Source: Falciphora oryzae (lineage: Eukaryota > Ascomycota > Sordariomycetes > Magnaporthales > Magnaporthaceae). Taken from it: DNA of 64,000 nucleotides. Location: the NCBI GenBank assembly GCA_000733355.1, contig JNVV01000004.1, positions 186,001 through 250,000 on the forward strand, read 5' to 3'. This document shows positions 1 through 12,222 of the stretch, piece by piece. Each line of letters starts with the position of its first letter. Positions within the stretch are counted from its first letter, which is position 1. Below the pieces are notes generated by a model. That model did not search any database and was not told where the DNA came from. It saw only the letters and a list, made by a program, of their open reading frames with translations. A program made the position numbers and the translations under genes.

Positions 1-1275
1 CGGCATGATGGGCGCTAACGGCTCTAGCACCGGGGGGACCGCCGACGGCAAGACTGATGATGGCGAAGGGGCCGCAAAGCTGGACGACGACTCCAAGAAG
101 CTGCGCAGCGCCCTCGCTGGCGCCATCCTGCAGGACCGGCCCGACGTCAAGTGGGAGCAGGTCGCCGGGCTCGAGAACGCAAAGGCCGCCCTCAAGGAGG
201 CCGTGCTGCTGCCCATCAAGTTCCCTCACCTGTTCAAGGGCGCGAGGAAGCCGTGGAAGGGGATCCTGCTCTACGGCCCGCCGGGGACGGGCAAGAGTTA
301 TCTGGCCAAGGCGCTGGCCACGGAGGCCAAGAGCACATTCTTCAGCGTCAGCAGTTCAGATCTGGTGAGCAAGTGGATGGGAGAGAGTGAGAGGTATGTT
401 TTTTTTTTCTCTTCTCTTTGTTCAATCCTTGTCGTAAAAACGCCCATTGTCCGCCGTCAACAAAGGAACTGCTAACCCCCAAAAACTAGGCTAGTCAAGC
501 AGCTCTTCGCCATGGCGCGCGAGAACAAACCGTCCATCATCTTTATCGACGAGGTGGACGCGCTGTGCGGCCCCCGCGGCGAGGGCGAGTCGGAGGCGAG
601 CCGGCGCATCAAGACGGAGATGCTGGTGCAGATGGACGGTGTGGGCAAGGACAGCGAGGGGGTCCTGGTTCTGGGCGCCACCAACATCCCCTGGCAGCTC
701 GACTCGGCCATCCGGCGCCGCTTCCAGAAGCGCGTCCACATCAGCCTGCCCGACGTGGCGGCGCGCGCAGACATGTTCAAGATCTCGGTCGGCGAGACCC
801 CGACGGAGCTGTCGTCGGACGACTACAGGAAGCTGGCCCTCAAGTCCGAAGGGTTCTCGGGCAGCGACATATCGATCGTCGTCCAGGACGCGCTAATGCA
901 GCCCATCCGCAAGATCCAGCAGGCAACACATTTCAAGAGGGTAAGCTGCTGCCTTCTAAGCTCACTGCTGCTGCCGTCCCCAAGCTTACCATACACATTG
1001 TGTTTTCCCACACACGCAATTAGGTCACTTGCAAAGTCAAGAAGGAAGACAGCGACGAGTACGTCAGCAAGGAAAAGTGGACGCCGTGCTCCCCCGGCGA
1101 CAAGGCGGCGCAGGAGATGACGTGGGAGCAGGTCGAGTCGGATGAGCTGCAGGAGCCCTCACTCGACGTCCGCGACTTTGAGAGGTCACTGGCCTCGAGC
1201 AGGCCAACCGTCTCGGGCGAGGACCTGAAACGGAACTCGGAGTGGACCGCAGAGTTTGGCAGCGAGGGGGCCTAG
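1..1275 (+). CDS. VPS4: Vacuolar protein sorting AAA ATPase Vps4 (5' part outside window)
   Basis: This is the ATPase that disassembles ESCRT-III polymers on endosomes, at the end of multivesicular-body sorting and membrane scission. Exons are about 2-393, 490-940 and 1024-1275, with GT-AG introns of 96 and 83 nt; 364 residues are visible. Walker A GPPGTGKS, Walker [11 protein letters not shown], the sensor stretch LGATNIPW and the C-terminal Vps4 helix region are all present. The coding frame is open to the left edge and the N-terminal MIT domain (about 70 residues) is missing, so the ATG at 5 lies in the linker and is not the real start. Family assignment rests on the Vps4-specific order AAA domain, beta domain, C-terminal helix; katanin or spastin would differ at the C-terminus. 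The gene is convergent with NOP56. Confidence 0.93.
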
Positions 1276-1806
1276 CATAATTGTGTGCTGCTCCTCCCTT
1301 TTTTTTCTTTCGCCGTTTTTGTTTTTGACGCTTCTTCCTTCAACAAACCGTCGAGAGCAAAAAAAGATATTACGAAAGAGGTCGGGTTTCCAACAAGGTG
1401 TATCTATAATAAACCCGAGCACAGATCTCAGCATAGGAGCATGGATGGCATTTTGTTCTTTCTCCAGAGGTTCAGTTCCGCGGGTCAGGGGAAGCGGGAG
1501 GGAGAGGCTGCGCCATGATTGCCCCCCAAATGATCACAGAAACAAAACTGGTAACAGTCGAGTCTGATCTTTATGGCGGTAGATTTTTTTTCATTCCATC
1601 TTTCTGCAAAATGTGATGGGTATGATTGTACATATTTTGAGTGAGAAAAAAAAGCCCTGAACACCGAGAGACCCGTAAAAAAGAACCAGCCCACAAGAAC
1701 TCCGGGATATGAATCAAGAGGAACGCACACGACGCGGACGCGAATCGAGAGACTTTGCGAATGCAAGAAAAGAAATAACCGAAGCCAAGACGTCGGGGGA
1801 CGGCTC
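1276..1806. other. Convergent 3' intergenic region VPS4/NOP56
   Basis: This 531-bp stretch lies between two convergent stop codons and should hold both 3' UTRs. It is T-rich just after the VPS4 stop. Small open frames here have no coding character. Confidence 0.6.
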
Positions 1807-3548
1807 CTATGCGGCAACCTCCGACTTTCTCTTCTTTTTCTTCTTCTTCTCGCCGTCCACCTCCATCGCCTCTGGGTCCAGCGACTTGCGCTTCTTGTCC
1901 TTCTTGTCCTTCTTCCCGTCCTCGTCCTTGGCCTTCTTGTCCTTCTTGGACTTCTTGTCCTTGGGGGCGGCCTCGGCGGCGGCGGCCACGTGCGAGGCCG
2001 TGCTGGGGTCTAGCATCTCCGTGTCCACATCCATGTTGCCGCCGTCGGCCAGGATCAGGTCCATGGCCGACTTCATGGCCTCGCTGTTCTTCTGCGGCTT
2101 CTTGCCCGAGCTGTAGAACTCGAGCCTGTCCTCGAGCTGCTGACGCAGCGCCTCGCCGAACCGCGCACTCGGGTTCTCGGAGAAGTTATCGATCCTGCTC
2201 GCGATGCTGCACTTGTTGGCCAGGAAGCGCGAAATGCGGCCCTTTTGGCGCGGCGCGGCGCGGCCGATGAATGTGCTCTGGTAGATGAGGCCGTACTTGG
2301 GCGTGTTACCCTTAGTCTTGAGCGCCCGGAAGAGGGCCTTCTCCGCACCCAAGATCTGCAGTGTCGAGGCCGGGTACTTGGACAGGTTGGTGAGCGAGCC
2401 GGCGTGCGAGATGAGGCGGGCGGCCACGGGGGTGCCCAGGATGACCTGAAGGTTGGGGGCGACGATGCCCATCTTGTTCTCGAGCGACTCGGACAGCACT
2501 TTCCTGTAGGCGGCCATGTTGGTGACGCTGGTGGCGAACGACTTGACCATTTCGACGTCGGGGGCCGAAATGTCCTGGCCCATGGAGATCTTGGCGGCGT
2601 CGATGATGGCCTGCGCCTTCTCGCCGTCCTCGCTAAGGATCAGGGCTAGGTCGTGCAGCTTGCTGTCGTCGAGCGTCTTCTTGTCGCCGATGGCGAGCAC
2701 CAGCTTGGCGTAGGTGACGTTGTCCGACGCGATCTTGATGAGCTCGGGGAAGTGCCAGCCGTACCACTCGCGTACACGCATGCAGCCGGCGTTGATGCCC
2801 TTGTCGAGGGCGTCGAGCGTGGCGATCTGCTGGATGATGTGGTTGTCGTTGCGGTGCACGTTGAACTTGACCTTGTTGCGTGAGTAGGCATGACCCAAAC
2901 CGAGGCTGCCGCGCAGGATGTCGCCCTCGTGCAGCGACTTGAGCAGCTTCTCGGCGTGCGTGCGGATGCCCCTCAACAGATCGGCCACCACCTCGGACGT
3001 GTCCATGGTCTCGCACTCGACGCCGGGGAAGAGCGCGCTGATCTCGCCTGCCAGCTTCTTGTCGGCCACGCCCAGCACGACCTTGCTCTTCTTGCCGCTC
3101 GTCTTGGGGAGCGTGAGCTCGAGCGCGTTCTTGAGGAAGTCGGTAACCAGACCCTCGGAGATCTCGTTCATGTTTTCCAGGCCCTCGTGGAATTCACTTT
3201 TTTGTTGGGCGAGGGGCTCCGCAACCGGTCAGCTGGGCGCATCGCAAAAGGAGCACGGGCAGAGAGGCGCCATGGGAAAACGCGAGCTGCCGGAACACAG
3301 CGCGTTGACTCGGACAGGACAGAATCGCCATCACGGCGGCTGCCACGGCCCCGGGAGGTCGGCCTGATCTTTACTTACGGCCATGGCGACCAATTCGCCA
3401 GCTTCACCATCTTGCCGAACTTGGACAGGTCGGCCATCGAGTCCTGCACCTCCTTCAGGCGGAGGCCGACGCTGTCGGCCTGGTGTACCACCTCGAAAAT
3501 GGCGTACCCCGCGGGGGTTTCATGGAGGAGGTAATTGACGTGCGCCAT
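1807..3548 (-). CDS. NOP56: Nucleolar protein Nop56, box C/D snoRNP core subunit
   Basis: Nop56 pairs with Nop58, fibrillarin and Snu13 in box C/D snoRNPs, which guide rRNA 2'-O-methylation and pre-rRNA processing in the nucleolus. Exon 1 is 3379-3548 and exon 2 is 1807-3196, joined across a 182-nt intron with donor GTAAGT and a weaker AAG acceptor. That acceptor was chosen because it restores the expected spacing to the LEN..NEISEG segment; the nearer CAG acceptor would put a TGA in frame. The product is 519 residues (yeast 504). Visible landmarks are the N-terminal Nop56 domain, the GLGHAYSR segment, the NOP domain with ISHAGSLTNLSK and GAEKALFRALKTKG, and a Lys-rich KKDKK tail typical of Nop56/Nop58. 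The N-terminus fits Nop56 better than Nop58. Confidence 0.93.
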
Positions 3549-3988
3549 CGTGACGGGAGGGAGGTCGCCCTTTTTTCCGCTGTGGTGGTGCGTCTGTCGT
3601 TATCGTTGCGGCCTTGCTGTGCCGGCCGTCGGTCAAAATGCACAACCTTCACACTGGTTTTTTTTCTTCCGCAATCCACCCCAATGAATTTTTTTTTTTT
3701 CTCCTGCCTCAATGCGTCCGAAGCTTGAGCTTGGAGCACAGACCAGCTGCAGTGGGGTGGGTCAGGTGACCGAGTTTTGCCGCTTGACGCCGCTTTTGGC
3801 CCCTGGCGGCGGCACACAGACCCTCCTCCCACAGCAGGCACTGCACCTGTGGAGGCTGAAAGCTGAAAACTCAAAACTAATAGAGAGGACCTGGCCTCAC
3901 CAAGATTTCTGCATGCTAAAGATCTATCTAGGTACCTAATACAAACAAACGCACTGTGACAAACAAACACCCTGGCTGGACCTGCCGC
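3549..3988. other. Intergenic, NOP56 promoter side
   Basis: About 440 bp lie between the NOP56 start and the chitinase stop. There are T/A runs near 3,660-3,700. No further gene is visible. Confidence 0.5.
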
Positions 3989-4757
3989 CTACTGCCCCGG
4001 GAAGCCCTCCCTGAGGTTCTTGAAGTCGGTCTGGGGGAACTCCCTCACGTTGTCGCGCCACTGGAGCCCGCCCGGCCCACCAAATACCCCCACGACGTTG
4101 CCAATCAGGCTCTCCCCGCCCGCCTTGTCCGCGCTGCTCTCCCACCACATGCCGCCGCCCAGGCCCCGCTGCCGGATGAACTCGGCCTTGCGCCTGGCCA
4201 AGCCGACCGTGTCGTACGAGACCATGACCCGCCGCCCGGCGTCGTAGCTGTATGTGGCGCCCGCCTCGCTGTCCTCGCGTTCCTCGGCGCCCGGCTGCGG
4301 CAGCGCCTTGTAGTCGTACACCCCCGCCTCCCACGTGCCCTGCCCGATGCCGCTGTACGGGGCACCCGGGCCGTCCGTGTTCTCGAACGCGCGTCCGTAC
4401 AGCGGCATGCCCATCACGATCTTGCTGGGGTGTATGCCCCGCGCGACGTAGGCGTCTACCGCTGCGGCCGTGTTGAACGGCGTCGAGGCCGGGTTGGAGT
4501 AGCTCGGGAACAGGTTGGCCTGGTGGCCCGCTGTCGAATCCCACGAGCCGGCATAGTCGTACGCCATCAGGTTCCAGAAGTCGAGCAGCCGGTCCATGCC
4601 GGGGAGGTCCATGTTGTTGTAGTTTTGCGCGCCCGCCGGGCTCGCAACCGTCAGCTCGAAGTGGTACGGGGAGCTGAGGGTGCTGCTGTAGGCGTCGAGC
4701 TCATTGCGGCAGGCCTGCAGGAGGGCGACGAGGTTGGCGGCCTCCTCGGCGTTCTGC

Positions 4758-4790
<33 letters not shown>

Positions 4791-5353
4791 CCGTACTGCT
4801 TGACCAGGCCGACAGCGGTGCGGGCAAAGTTGGCGCGGCCCTCCGGGGTGGAGGCGGGCTGGCGGAAGTTGGACGAGTAGGTCCAGCCGCCGATGGAGAT
4901 GAGGACCTTGAGGTTGCGGTTGTGCTTCTTGAGCAGGTTCAGCTGCTTGAGGCAGCCGTACAGGTTGTTGCCCTCGTCGTTCCACGAGTCGCCCTCGAAG
5001 TGGATGTCTTTGTCGGCCCACAGGTCCGTCAGGTACACCTCGCCCGAGTCGGGCCGGATGTTGGCAAAGGCATAGAGCACGTGCGTCAGGTTCTGGGCTA
5101 TCAGCTGCTGCGGGAAGTGCTTGCGGGCGTAGATGGCCCAGTTGACAAAGTAGGCGACGGAACGGTAGCCTTCAGGCATGTTGCCGGTGATATTGCTGCT
5201 ACCCAGCGGCGGTGTTGTTTGCGGGGTTGTGGGGAGGGTGCTGTTGAATCCCAGAGGGACGAGGCCGAGGAGGGTTGACGAGATGGTGAATATGAGGCCA
5301 AAGAAGAGGGCGACCGAAGTGGCGAATATGACGCTTCCCTGCACAGAAGGCAT
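3989..5353 (-). CDS. GH18 chitinase with N-terminal membrane segment
   Basis: The product is an endo-type chitinase (glycoside hydrolase family 18) that hydrolyses beta-1,4-linked N-acetylglucosamine chains, in wall remodelling, autolysis or nutrition. It is a single 454-residue exon. The signature DGIDIDWEYP sits at about 190-199, with the catalytic Glu at 197 in the DxxDxDxE motif. The substrate-site strand SIGGWTYS is at 153-160, and MAYDYAGSWD, MGMPLYGR and GGGMWWESS follow as in subgroup A fungal chitinases. No chitin-binding domain follows. Residues about 8-34 form a hydrophobic segment without clear basic residues before it, so a signal peptide or a signal anchor are both possible. A TATTTAAA box lies 47 bp upstream of the ATG. 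Confidence 0.93.
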
Positions 5354-6678
5354 GATGGAAAGAGACGAGAAGGAATCTCGGGAGAGGCACGCAAGGGGTC
5401 TTTAAATAGGTGTATTTTGACTCGAAGGAAACCACTGGAGGGCCCTCCTGGAGAGCGGAGCACAGGGCTGTGGCAGGCCGGCCCGTCAGCTACCGCCGAA
5501 GCAATGCAAGACAAGTGTGGCCACGCCTCTAGTGTGTCTCTTTGCTTTTCGGGGTATCTCGCGCATGCCAAGTCGCGCAAGAAGCGTGACGCAAGATGGA
5601 GGAAGCGAAATCTGGGTCGCTGGTATTCATGCAGGGGCAGCACAAGGCGCGGTGTGCGCGACGTGGTGCTCCGGGCTGCTGGTGCTCTCCCGGTCTCTGC
5701 CGTCGAATGTTTCCTTGACAAGTCGCTCCATCGCACAGCCCGGCCGCTGGTTGGATTTTTGATGGTTGATTGGCCGTGTCGACGCCAGCGAAGCTACCTG
5801 TGCCCGGGACGTGGATGGAAAGGAGACCACGAACAGGCGAGCAAAGCCGTCACAGCAAAGTGGAGGAGCCAAGATGCTGAGCACGCCGTCGTTTGTGGCT
5901 TGAACGGAGCGTTGTCTGTGGCGAGACGCTTGGAGCGTCGTCATCAGCGGCCCACCTGTACCGCAGCAATTTGCCTGTGCGGCGTGCCATGGATTGAATG
6001 GTGTCTGGATTCCAGGTCGGCGCAGTCGCCGCTCCCGCGTGCGAAACGGTAGCATCGGGATCTACACACCAGCACCATGAGATCCGGCCGAAGCCTGCTC
6101 GGGGCCGTTAATGGGTGCAAATATCAGTGTGGTGTGCGCCGGGGCCAGGTCACAAAGTTGCATGCTTGCCCACTTTCGCTGCGTTGGGGCCGGCCCTGTG
6201 TTTGGCTCGTGAGCCGTCGATGGCACCCCGCCCTCGGTGGGGGACCTGCATCAGCCGCCCGCCCACTGCCATCACCGATGCCCTCTTCATATTTCCACGG
6301 CCATCACATCTATCATGGCTATCTCCAGCTGGGCTGCCCTGTCTGGAGAATGACGAACGAGCAAGGCAGTCCATGTCCCATCCTCAGGCACATGCATCCA
6401 GCGGCGACAGACCATTTCACACTGGCAGAAGCAAGAATCCACATGCAACGTCACCGTGACGGCGAGGAACGGGTCAGTTGTTCAAAATCGTGGTGTCATC
6501 AAGTTCCCAGTCCATTGATTGCCAGTCAGAGCCGTAAAGAAAAGAACGAGCATATGCTACATCAACGCCTTGAGTGAAGGGTACGGGTATGTCGTGTCCC
6601 GTCCCAGTGGTTTCCGTGCCATCCCATTTTTTTCCCCAAAAGAAAAGTTCGTCATCCCGTCGCAACCAAGCGAGCAGC
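5354..6678. other. 1.3-kb intergenic region
   Basis: This region holds the chitinase upstream region and the RPS31 3' flank. Open frames at 5,417-6,052 and 6,077-6,577 (+) have no recognisable motif and are Ser/Arg/His-rich, which I take as non-coding. No RNA gene was recognised. Confidence 0.5.
5401..5408 (-). promoter_or_regulatory. TATA-like box of the chitinase gene
   Basis: The minus strand reads TATTTAAA 47 bp before the chitinase ATG. Position and sequence fit a core promoter element, though the distance implies a short 5' UTR. Confidence 0.35.
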
Positions 6679-7915
<1,237 letters not shown>

Positions 7916-8829
7916 ATGCCTAAGAAGAGAAAGAACAAGTCAGTGCCGCCTGCTCTATGCCTTTGCGACGACCACCAGCGCGGCGCACGACGATGCCTTT
8001 ACTGACATGGACGTCTTACCTCCAGCGGCCGCAACAAGAAGGGTCGCGGCCACGTCAAGCCCATCCGCTGCTCCAACTGCAGCCGATGCACGCCCAAGGA
8101 CAAGGCGATCAAGCGCTTCACCATCCGCAACATGGTCGAGTCTGCTGCCATTCGTACGTCTTTGTCGATGCCCAGAACGGGGCAGAAGGGCGCTCTCTGG
8201 CTCTCCCACCCCTCCCCTGCACTTGCGCTCCCCTCGCAGCCACTCTTCGCCCTTGGACAACCGCTGACCTCTGGCTTATCCCTCCAGGTGATATCTCGGA
8301 CGCCTCGGTCTTCGCCGAGTACACCGTTCCCAAGATGTACCTCAAGCTGCAGTACTGCGTTTCTTGCGCCATCCACGGCAAGATCGTTCGGTACGTGTTT
8401 GTCCACTACGGGGGGGACAACTGCTCCAGCGGTGCTCTGGCGACTTCTGCTTCGGCAGGTCGCCGGGGCCCTCAGGATGCAGGGCTAGAGATGAACCTTG
8501 GCGAACTTCACACCTCCCCTCCCCTGCTGTCGCACGCGCACACTCGTTCTACGAGTAGCATCGGTGTCGGCGTTGGATGACCTTTGGGTCCTTGGGTCCT
8601 CCTCTGCTTTCGGGGAGACCGTCCGGCCCGACACTTTGTGCTTCGGCACTCGTTCTCGACATCCCCTCCGAGAGCGAACCCACCGCGTCCCAGAAACACA
8701 CGTGCTAACAAATGATCCTTTAGTGTCCGCTCGCGCGTGGGCCGCCGCAATCGTGCCCCGCCCCCTCGTGTCCGGTACAACAAGGACGGCAAGAAGATCA
8801 CTCCCACCCAGGGTGCTAAGACCTCCTGA
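7916..8829 (+). CDS. RPS26: 40S ribosomal protein S26 (eS26)
   Basis: This small-subunit protein sits near the mRNA exit channel. Four exons, 7916-7938, 8026-8153, 8288-8390 and 8724-8829, give 119 residues, the normal family length. Splicing joins MPKKRKNN to [15 protein letters not shown]. The zinc Cys pairs CSNC and CVSC, the [11 protein letters not shown] stretch and the [16 protein letters not shown] tail are diagnostic. The first donor is GTCAGT rather than GTAAGT. The third intron is 333 nt, long for this genome, and might host a regulatory or small RNA sequence, though none was recognised. Confidence 0.96.
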
Positions 8830-9186
8830 AGGGCGGGTTGAATGACCTTGCGGAGCCGCCAACTCAATTGGCATGTGCATGACATGATCAGGGAAAATGG
8901 GATACGGGGCTTTGGCGTCAAAATCATCTGGGCTTGCTTTGTTCTTGGAACGGTTTTTTCTTCTCGGTAGACAGAATGGAGAGATTCCGCAGCAATGGGG
9001 CCCTTTCCTTCCCTTGGCGATGCTACGTAGGGAAATTGATCTTCTGGTCGCGTTGCGTTGGTATCTAGAATGCTGATATGCCGTGTGTCTGCTCAGTGTG
9101 CCATCGCGATCCTCACTGTCTGGTATCTCAACTGACTACACGCGGCTCGGCCGTTCTTCCTGCCTTCCCCAGATGATCCGTCCAGC
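8830..9186. other. Intergenic, convergent 3' regions
   Basis: 357 bp lie between the RPS26 stop and the stop of the minus-strand gene. Nothing further is visible. Confidence 0.5.
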
Positions 9187-9576
9187 CTACTGGTTCGACT
9201 TTGCCTTCTTCGACTCGTCCTTCTGGCGCAGGCGCTCTTCGTCCTCCTTCCGGAGCCGCTCGTCGGTGATTGCACCCTTGGAGGGCTTGTTGCCGTGCGA
9301 CTCGGCCGGGGCGGTCGGCGGGGCCTCTGCCTGGGCCGCCTTGCGCTCGTCCTCCTCCTTCTCCGCCTTCTTCTCCTTGTTGGCGCGGTCCACCAGGCTG
9401 TAGCTGTCGAGAGGGTCCTTGATGTTGTGCGCCGACTGCTCGCCGGCCTCGAGCGGGTTGGGGTGCATGTCGTCCTGCAGTCGTTGTTGGAGGCTCTGGT
9501 CGGTGGATTGCTCTCGTCTCCTTTCTGTCGGGTCGGGGACAAGCTGGGAGCGGCAGTCGCTTACCTGTCCAGCCAT
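9187..9576 (-). CDS. Small highly charged protein, unrecognised
   Basis: I do not recognise the family. An uninterrupted frame gives 129 residues, rich in Glu, Lys, Arg and Ala (EKKAEKEEDERKAAQ) and likely helical or disordered. Right after codon 4 (MAGQ) there is GTAAGC, and a phase-0 intron of 69 nt (9496-9564, ending CCGACCAG) would give a shorter protein continuing SLQQRLQDDMHPNP. A 54-nt alternative also keeps frame. I favour the 69-nt intron because both splice sites are good, but the unspliced frame cannot be excluded. No signal peptide or membrane segment is seen. Confidence 0.6.
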   Translation of the reverse strand: MAGQVSDCRSQLVPDPTERRREQSTDQSLQQRLQDDMHPNPLEAGEQSAHNIKDPLDSYSLVDRANKEKKAEKEEDERKAAQAEAPPTAPAESHGNKPSKGAITDERLRKEDEERLRQKDESKKAKSNQ

Positions 9577-10221
9577 TGTGTGTATGCTGCGTTTCTTGTT
9601 GCAGGGCCTGGTCTTTTTTGTTTCTTCTTTTTTCTCTTGGATAGAGGCTTCTCGAGACCCGGTGCTGGTGATTTCGTGGCTTTCGCTTTGGGTTCCGACG
9701 GTCGTCTTTATTAGTTCTTCGGGCAGTTCCCTTTTGCTTGCTGAGGTCTGCCAGATTTATGAGCACTCCAACCTGCGCTTCGTCCCTCTGCTTCATGCTA
9801 GCACCATGGAATCACCAAGCACCTCGCATCGTCATCGACTCCACGAGCCGCTTCTGACGTCATCACACCATCACCCGTTACCCTCTGTTCGGCTGTCTAT
9901 GGTTGCTTGGGCGAAAGACGGCCGTCCGATCTGGTTGATGGCATTTCTCCGTTGAGAGTGGAATATGAACAAAGCTCGTTCCCATGTAAGCATATTTCCT
10001 GCGTGGCCGCCTTCCCGATCCCACGCGGCCACCAGCTCCAACCTCGGCGATGCCAAGATCCAGAGCAGCCACTTGCGTATCCTGTTCGCGGACTGCAGCA
10101 CACCCTCTCGCGGCATCTCCCGCAAGCCAATCTGGTCTCCGTCGTTCCAGCTGCCGCCCACGCTCCTTCGTTGTGTCGCTCGAGCGCTAGACCGACCCCC
10201 GTCTGTGCCGAAGCCTCCCGA
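9577..10221. other. Intergenic region
   Basis: 645 bp lie between the small charged-protein gene and the P450nor stop. Frames here continue as antisense of P450nor and are not genes. Confidence 0.5.
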
Positions 10222-11717
10222 CTACCAGGTCACCGGCAGCGAGACGACCCCAACGTCCCTCACCCGCGGCGTGTACTCCAGCTCGTCGATCGGCACCGCG
10301 ATCTCGAGGTCTGGCAGCTTCCTAAACAGCGTGCCAAACACAGCCGCCAGCTCCGCCTTGGCCAGGTGCTCCGCGACGCAGCGGTGCGGGCCAAACCCGA
10401 ACCCCAGCGGATCCTGGCCACCCCCTGGCCACTTCCGGTGCATGTCGAAGACGTCTGCGTCGGGCCCAAACACGTCGGCGTCGCGGTTGGCCGACTGGTT
10501 GGACGCGATGATGCCCTCACCGGCATTGATCAGTTGCCCGCCCAGCACCACGTCCTCCTTGGCCACGCGTTTCATGGCCAGCGCCGAGCCGGTGTGGAAG
10601 CGGCACAGCTCCTCGACGAAGGCCGGGGCCAGCGACGGGTCTGTTTTCAGCTCGGCCAACTGGGTTGGGTTCTGGAAGAGGGTCACGACGCCCTGTGTGT
10701 TGTGCACATCGTTCGGTCAGCTTTTGTCACATTTATTCTCCAGGGAAGGGGAATCCTTGTACTACTCCTTACCAGGGCAATCATGTTCACCATGGTGGCG
10801 TTCCCGGCCACGAGCAGGAGAAAGGCAATCTGCACGGCATCCGACTTCTCAATTTGGCCCGGCTTGAGCTGCTCCGTCGCTAGCTTGCTGATCAGGTCGT
10901 CTTTGGGCTCTGCCATCCGCTTGTCTACAAGATCCGCGAGGTAGTCCAGTAGCGTCCTTGTGATCATACAGTCTGTCAGCTTCTCTAGTTTGAAACCAGT
11001 CAGGGAAGACAGGACTCACTGGTTCGCGCTCGCTGCTTCCTGAGACGTGGCGCTGCCGTTGGTCCGGATGGCGTTTTGGGTAGTCAGGAAGGCAAGATCC
11101 TCGAAGGGGACGCCGAGGATAGTATAGATGATCTGCAAGGGAAAGCCGTGTCAAGAGTCGCAGCTAGCAATATGCGTGAGGTGTAGACTAGACTGACATA
11201 TGAGGGCACAGGCAGGGCAAAGTTGTCGATCAGATCGACCGGCTCCTTGCCTCCTTTGGCTGCCAGCTTGTCGAGGAGGTCGTCGACCGTCTTCTGGATA
11301 TACGGCTGCAGCGTCTTGACGTGCTCTAGGACAAAAAGGGGCTCGACCATGCCTCTCTGCTTCATGTGATCTGGGGCATCCATATCCACAAAGGTAGCCT
11401 TGTTCTTGGCCGCCGCCTTGCCGCCGGCGCTCAGCTCTGGGAACCCCGGCCTTGTCCGTTGCTAAACCAGCAGCGGGTATCCATATCAGCCCCTCGAGCT
11501 AGACATATTTCCGGGAACAGATCCATACCTTGGACAGACGCGTGTCGGTCGCAACCTGGCACACATCGCGGTGCTTGGTCACGAGCCACGCCACGCTGCC
11601 GTCGTACAGCTTGACCTGGGAGACGGGCGCGGTGGCCCGGAGCTTGGCGTACTCGGCCGGAGGGTCCAGGTTGGAGGCCCGGAGGAAGGGGAAGTTCGGG
11701 GGCTCTGATGAGGTCAT
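10222..11717 (-). CDS. Nitric oxide reductase cytochrome P450nor (CYP55 family)
   Basis: The enzyme reduces 2 NO to N2O with electrons taken directly from NAD(P)H, the last step of fungal denitrification and an NO detoxification route. Five exons (11529-11717, 11198-11461, 11020-11132, 10773-10956, 10222-10692) give 406 residues, against 403 recalled for Fusarium P450nor. Closely conserved segments include [21 protein letters not shown], the I-helix [16 protein letters not shown] and the haem loop [17 protein letters not shown] with its Cys ligand. Short length and lack of a membrane anchor fit a soluble CYP55 and not a typical microsomal P450. Intron 2 uses a GTCAGT donor and intron 3 an AAG acceptor. 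The upstream region carries a NirA-type and a GATA site. A mitochondrial isoform cannot be judged. Confidence 0.95.
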
Positions 11718-11788
11718 GACGATTCGGGACTGTTCTTGCTGTGTGGCCTCGCTTACGTAGGAGTGGGATGTAGGCTACTGGTATCGAG

Positions 11789-11794
11789 TTATCT
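11789..11794 (-). promoter_or_regulatory. GATA-factor site upstream of P450nor
   Basis: AGATAA on the minus strand matches the HGATAR consensus of AreA/NIT2 nitrogen regulators, about 72 bp before the P450nor ATG. A 6-mer occurs often by chance, so this is weak alone. Confidence 0.3.
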
Positions 11795-12214
11795 GTTGAG
11801 GGAGGACTATGGAGCAAGAGCAGCACCCAGAATGAGAGAGGAATCTACGCCGGTCACTCGTATCTTATATCACGTCAAGGCAGTACAGGCTTACCCAAGC
11901 TTGTCATCTCTGGCCCGATAGTGTGTCGGAGTCTTTCTGCTAGGAATCTACACTGTCGGCTCAAGGTGCATGCCAGTCAACAACCGAGCCCCCGCCGATG
12001 GCCTTCTACGATTTGGCTTTTGGCGACAGGCCACCCACGCCCAGTCGTGCATCTCCGCGTCTGGCCGGGGGACGAACCACGCCACCCGAGCATCATACAT
12101 TTCCCGAATTAGACGCTGTGTAATAATGCTAGCAATTGGTAACTGAGGCACAACCCCGAGTCTCCGGAAAGCCGGGCGAGATGCGGCATTCTGAGCTGAG
12201 ACGAAAAACCCCCG

Positions 12215-12222
12215 CCGCGGAG
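12215..12222 (-). promoter_or_regulatory. NirA/NIT4-type nitrate-response site
   Basis: The minus strand reads CTCCGCGG, an exact match to the NirA consensus CTCCGHGG, about 500 bp upstream of the P450nor ATG. P450nor is known to be induced by nitrate or nitrite in Fusarium. The site also matches seven of eight bases of the NIT4 palindrome. Confidence 0.45.

Noticed and set aside
2245..5278. Long plus-strand open frames opposite NOP56 and the chitinase (for example 3,956-5,278)
   Set aside because: They are antisense shadows in GC-rich coding DNA; the minus-strand proteins have clear motifs and the plus frames have none.
5417..6577. Open frames of 211 and 166 codons in the intergenic region
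   Set aside because: No motif, poor composition and no splice or start context; chance frames in GC-rich DNA.
9907..10944. Plus-strand 300- to 345-codon frames over P450nor
   Set aside because: Antisense of the P450nor exons and introns; no domains.
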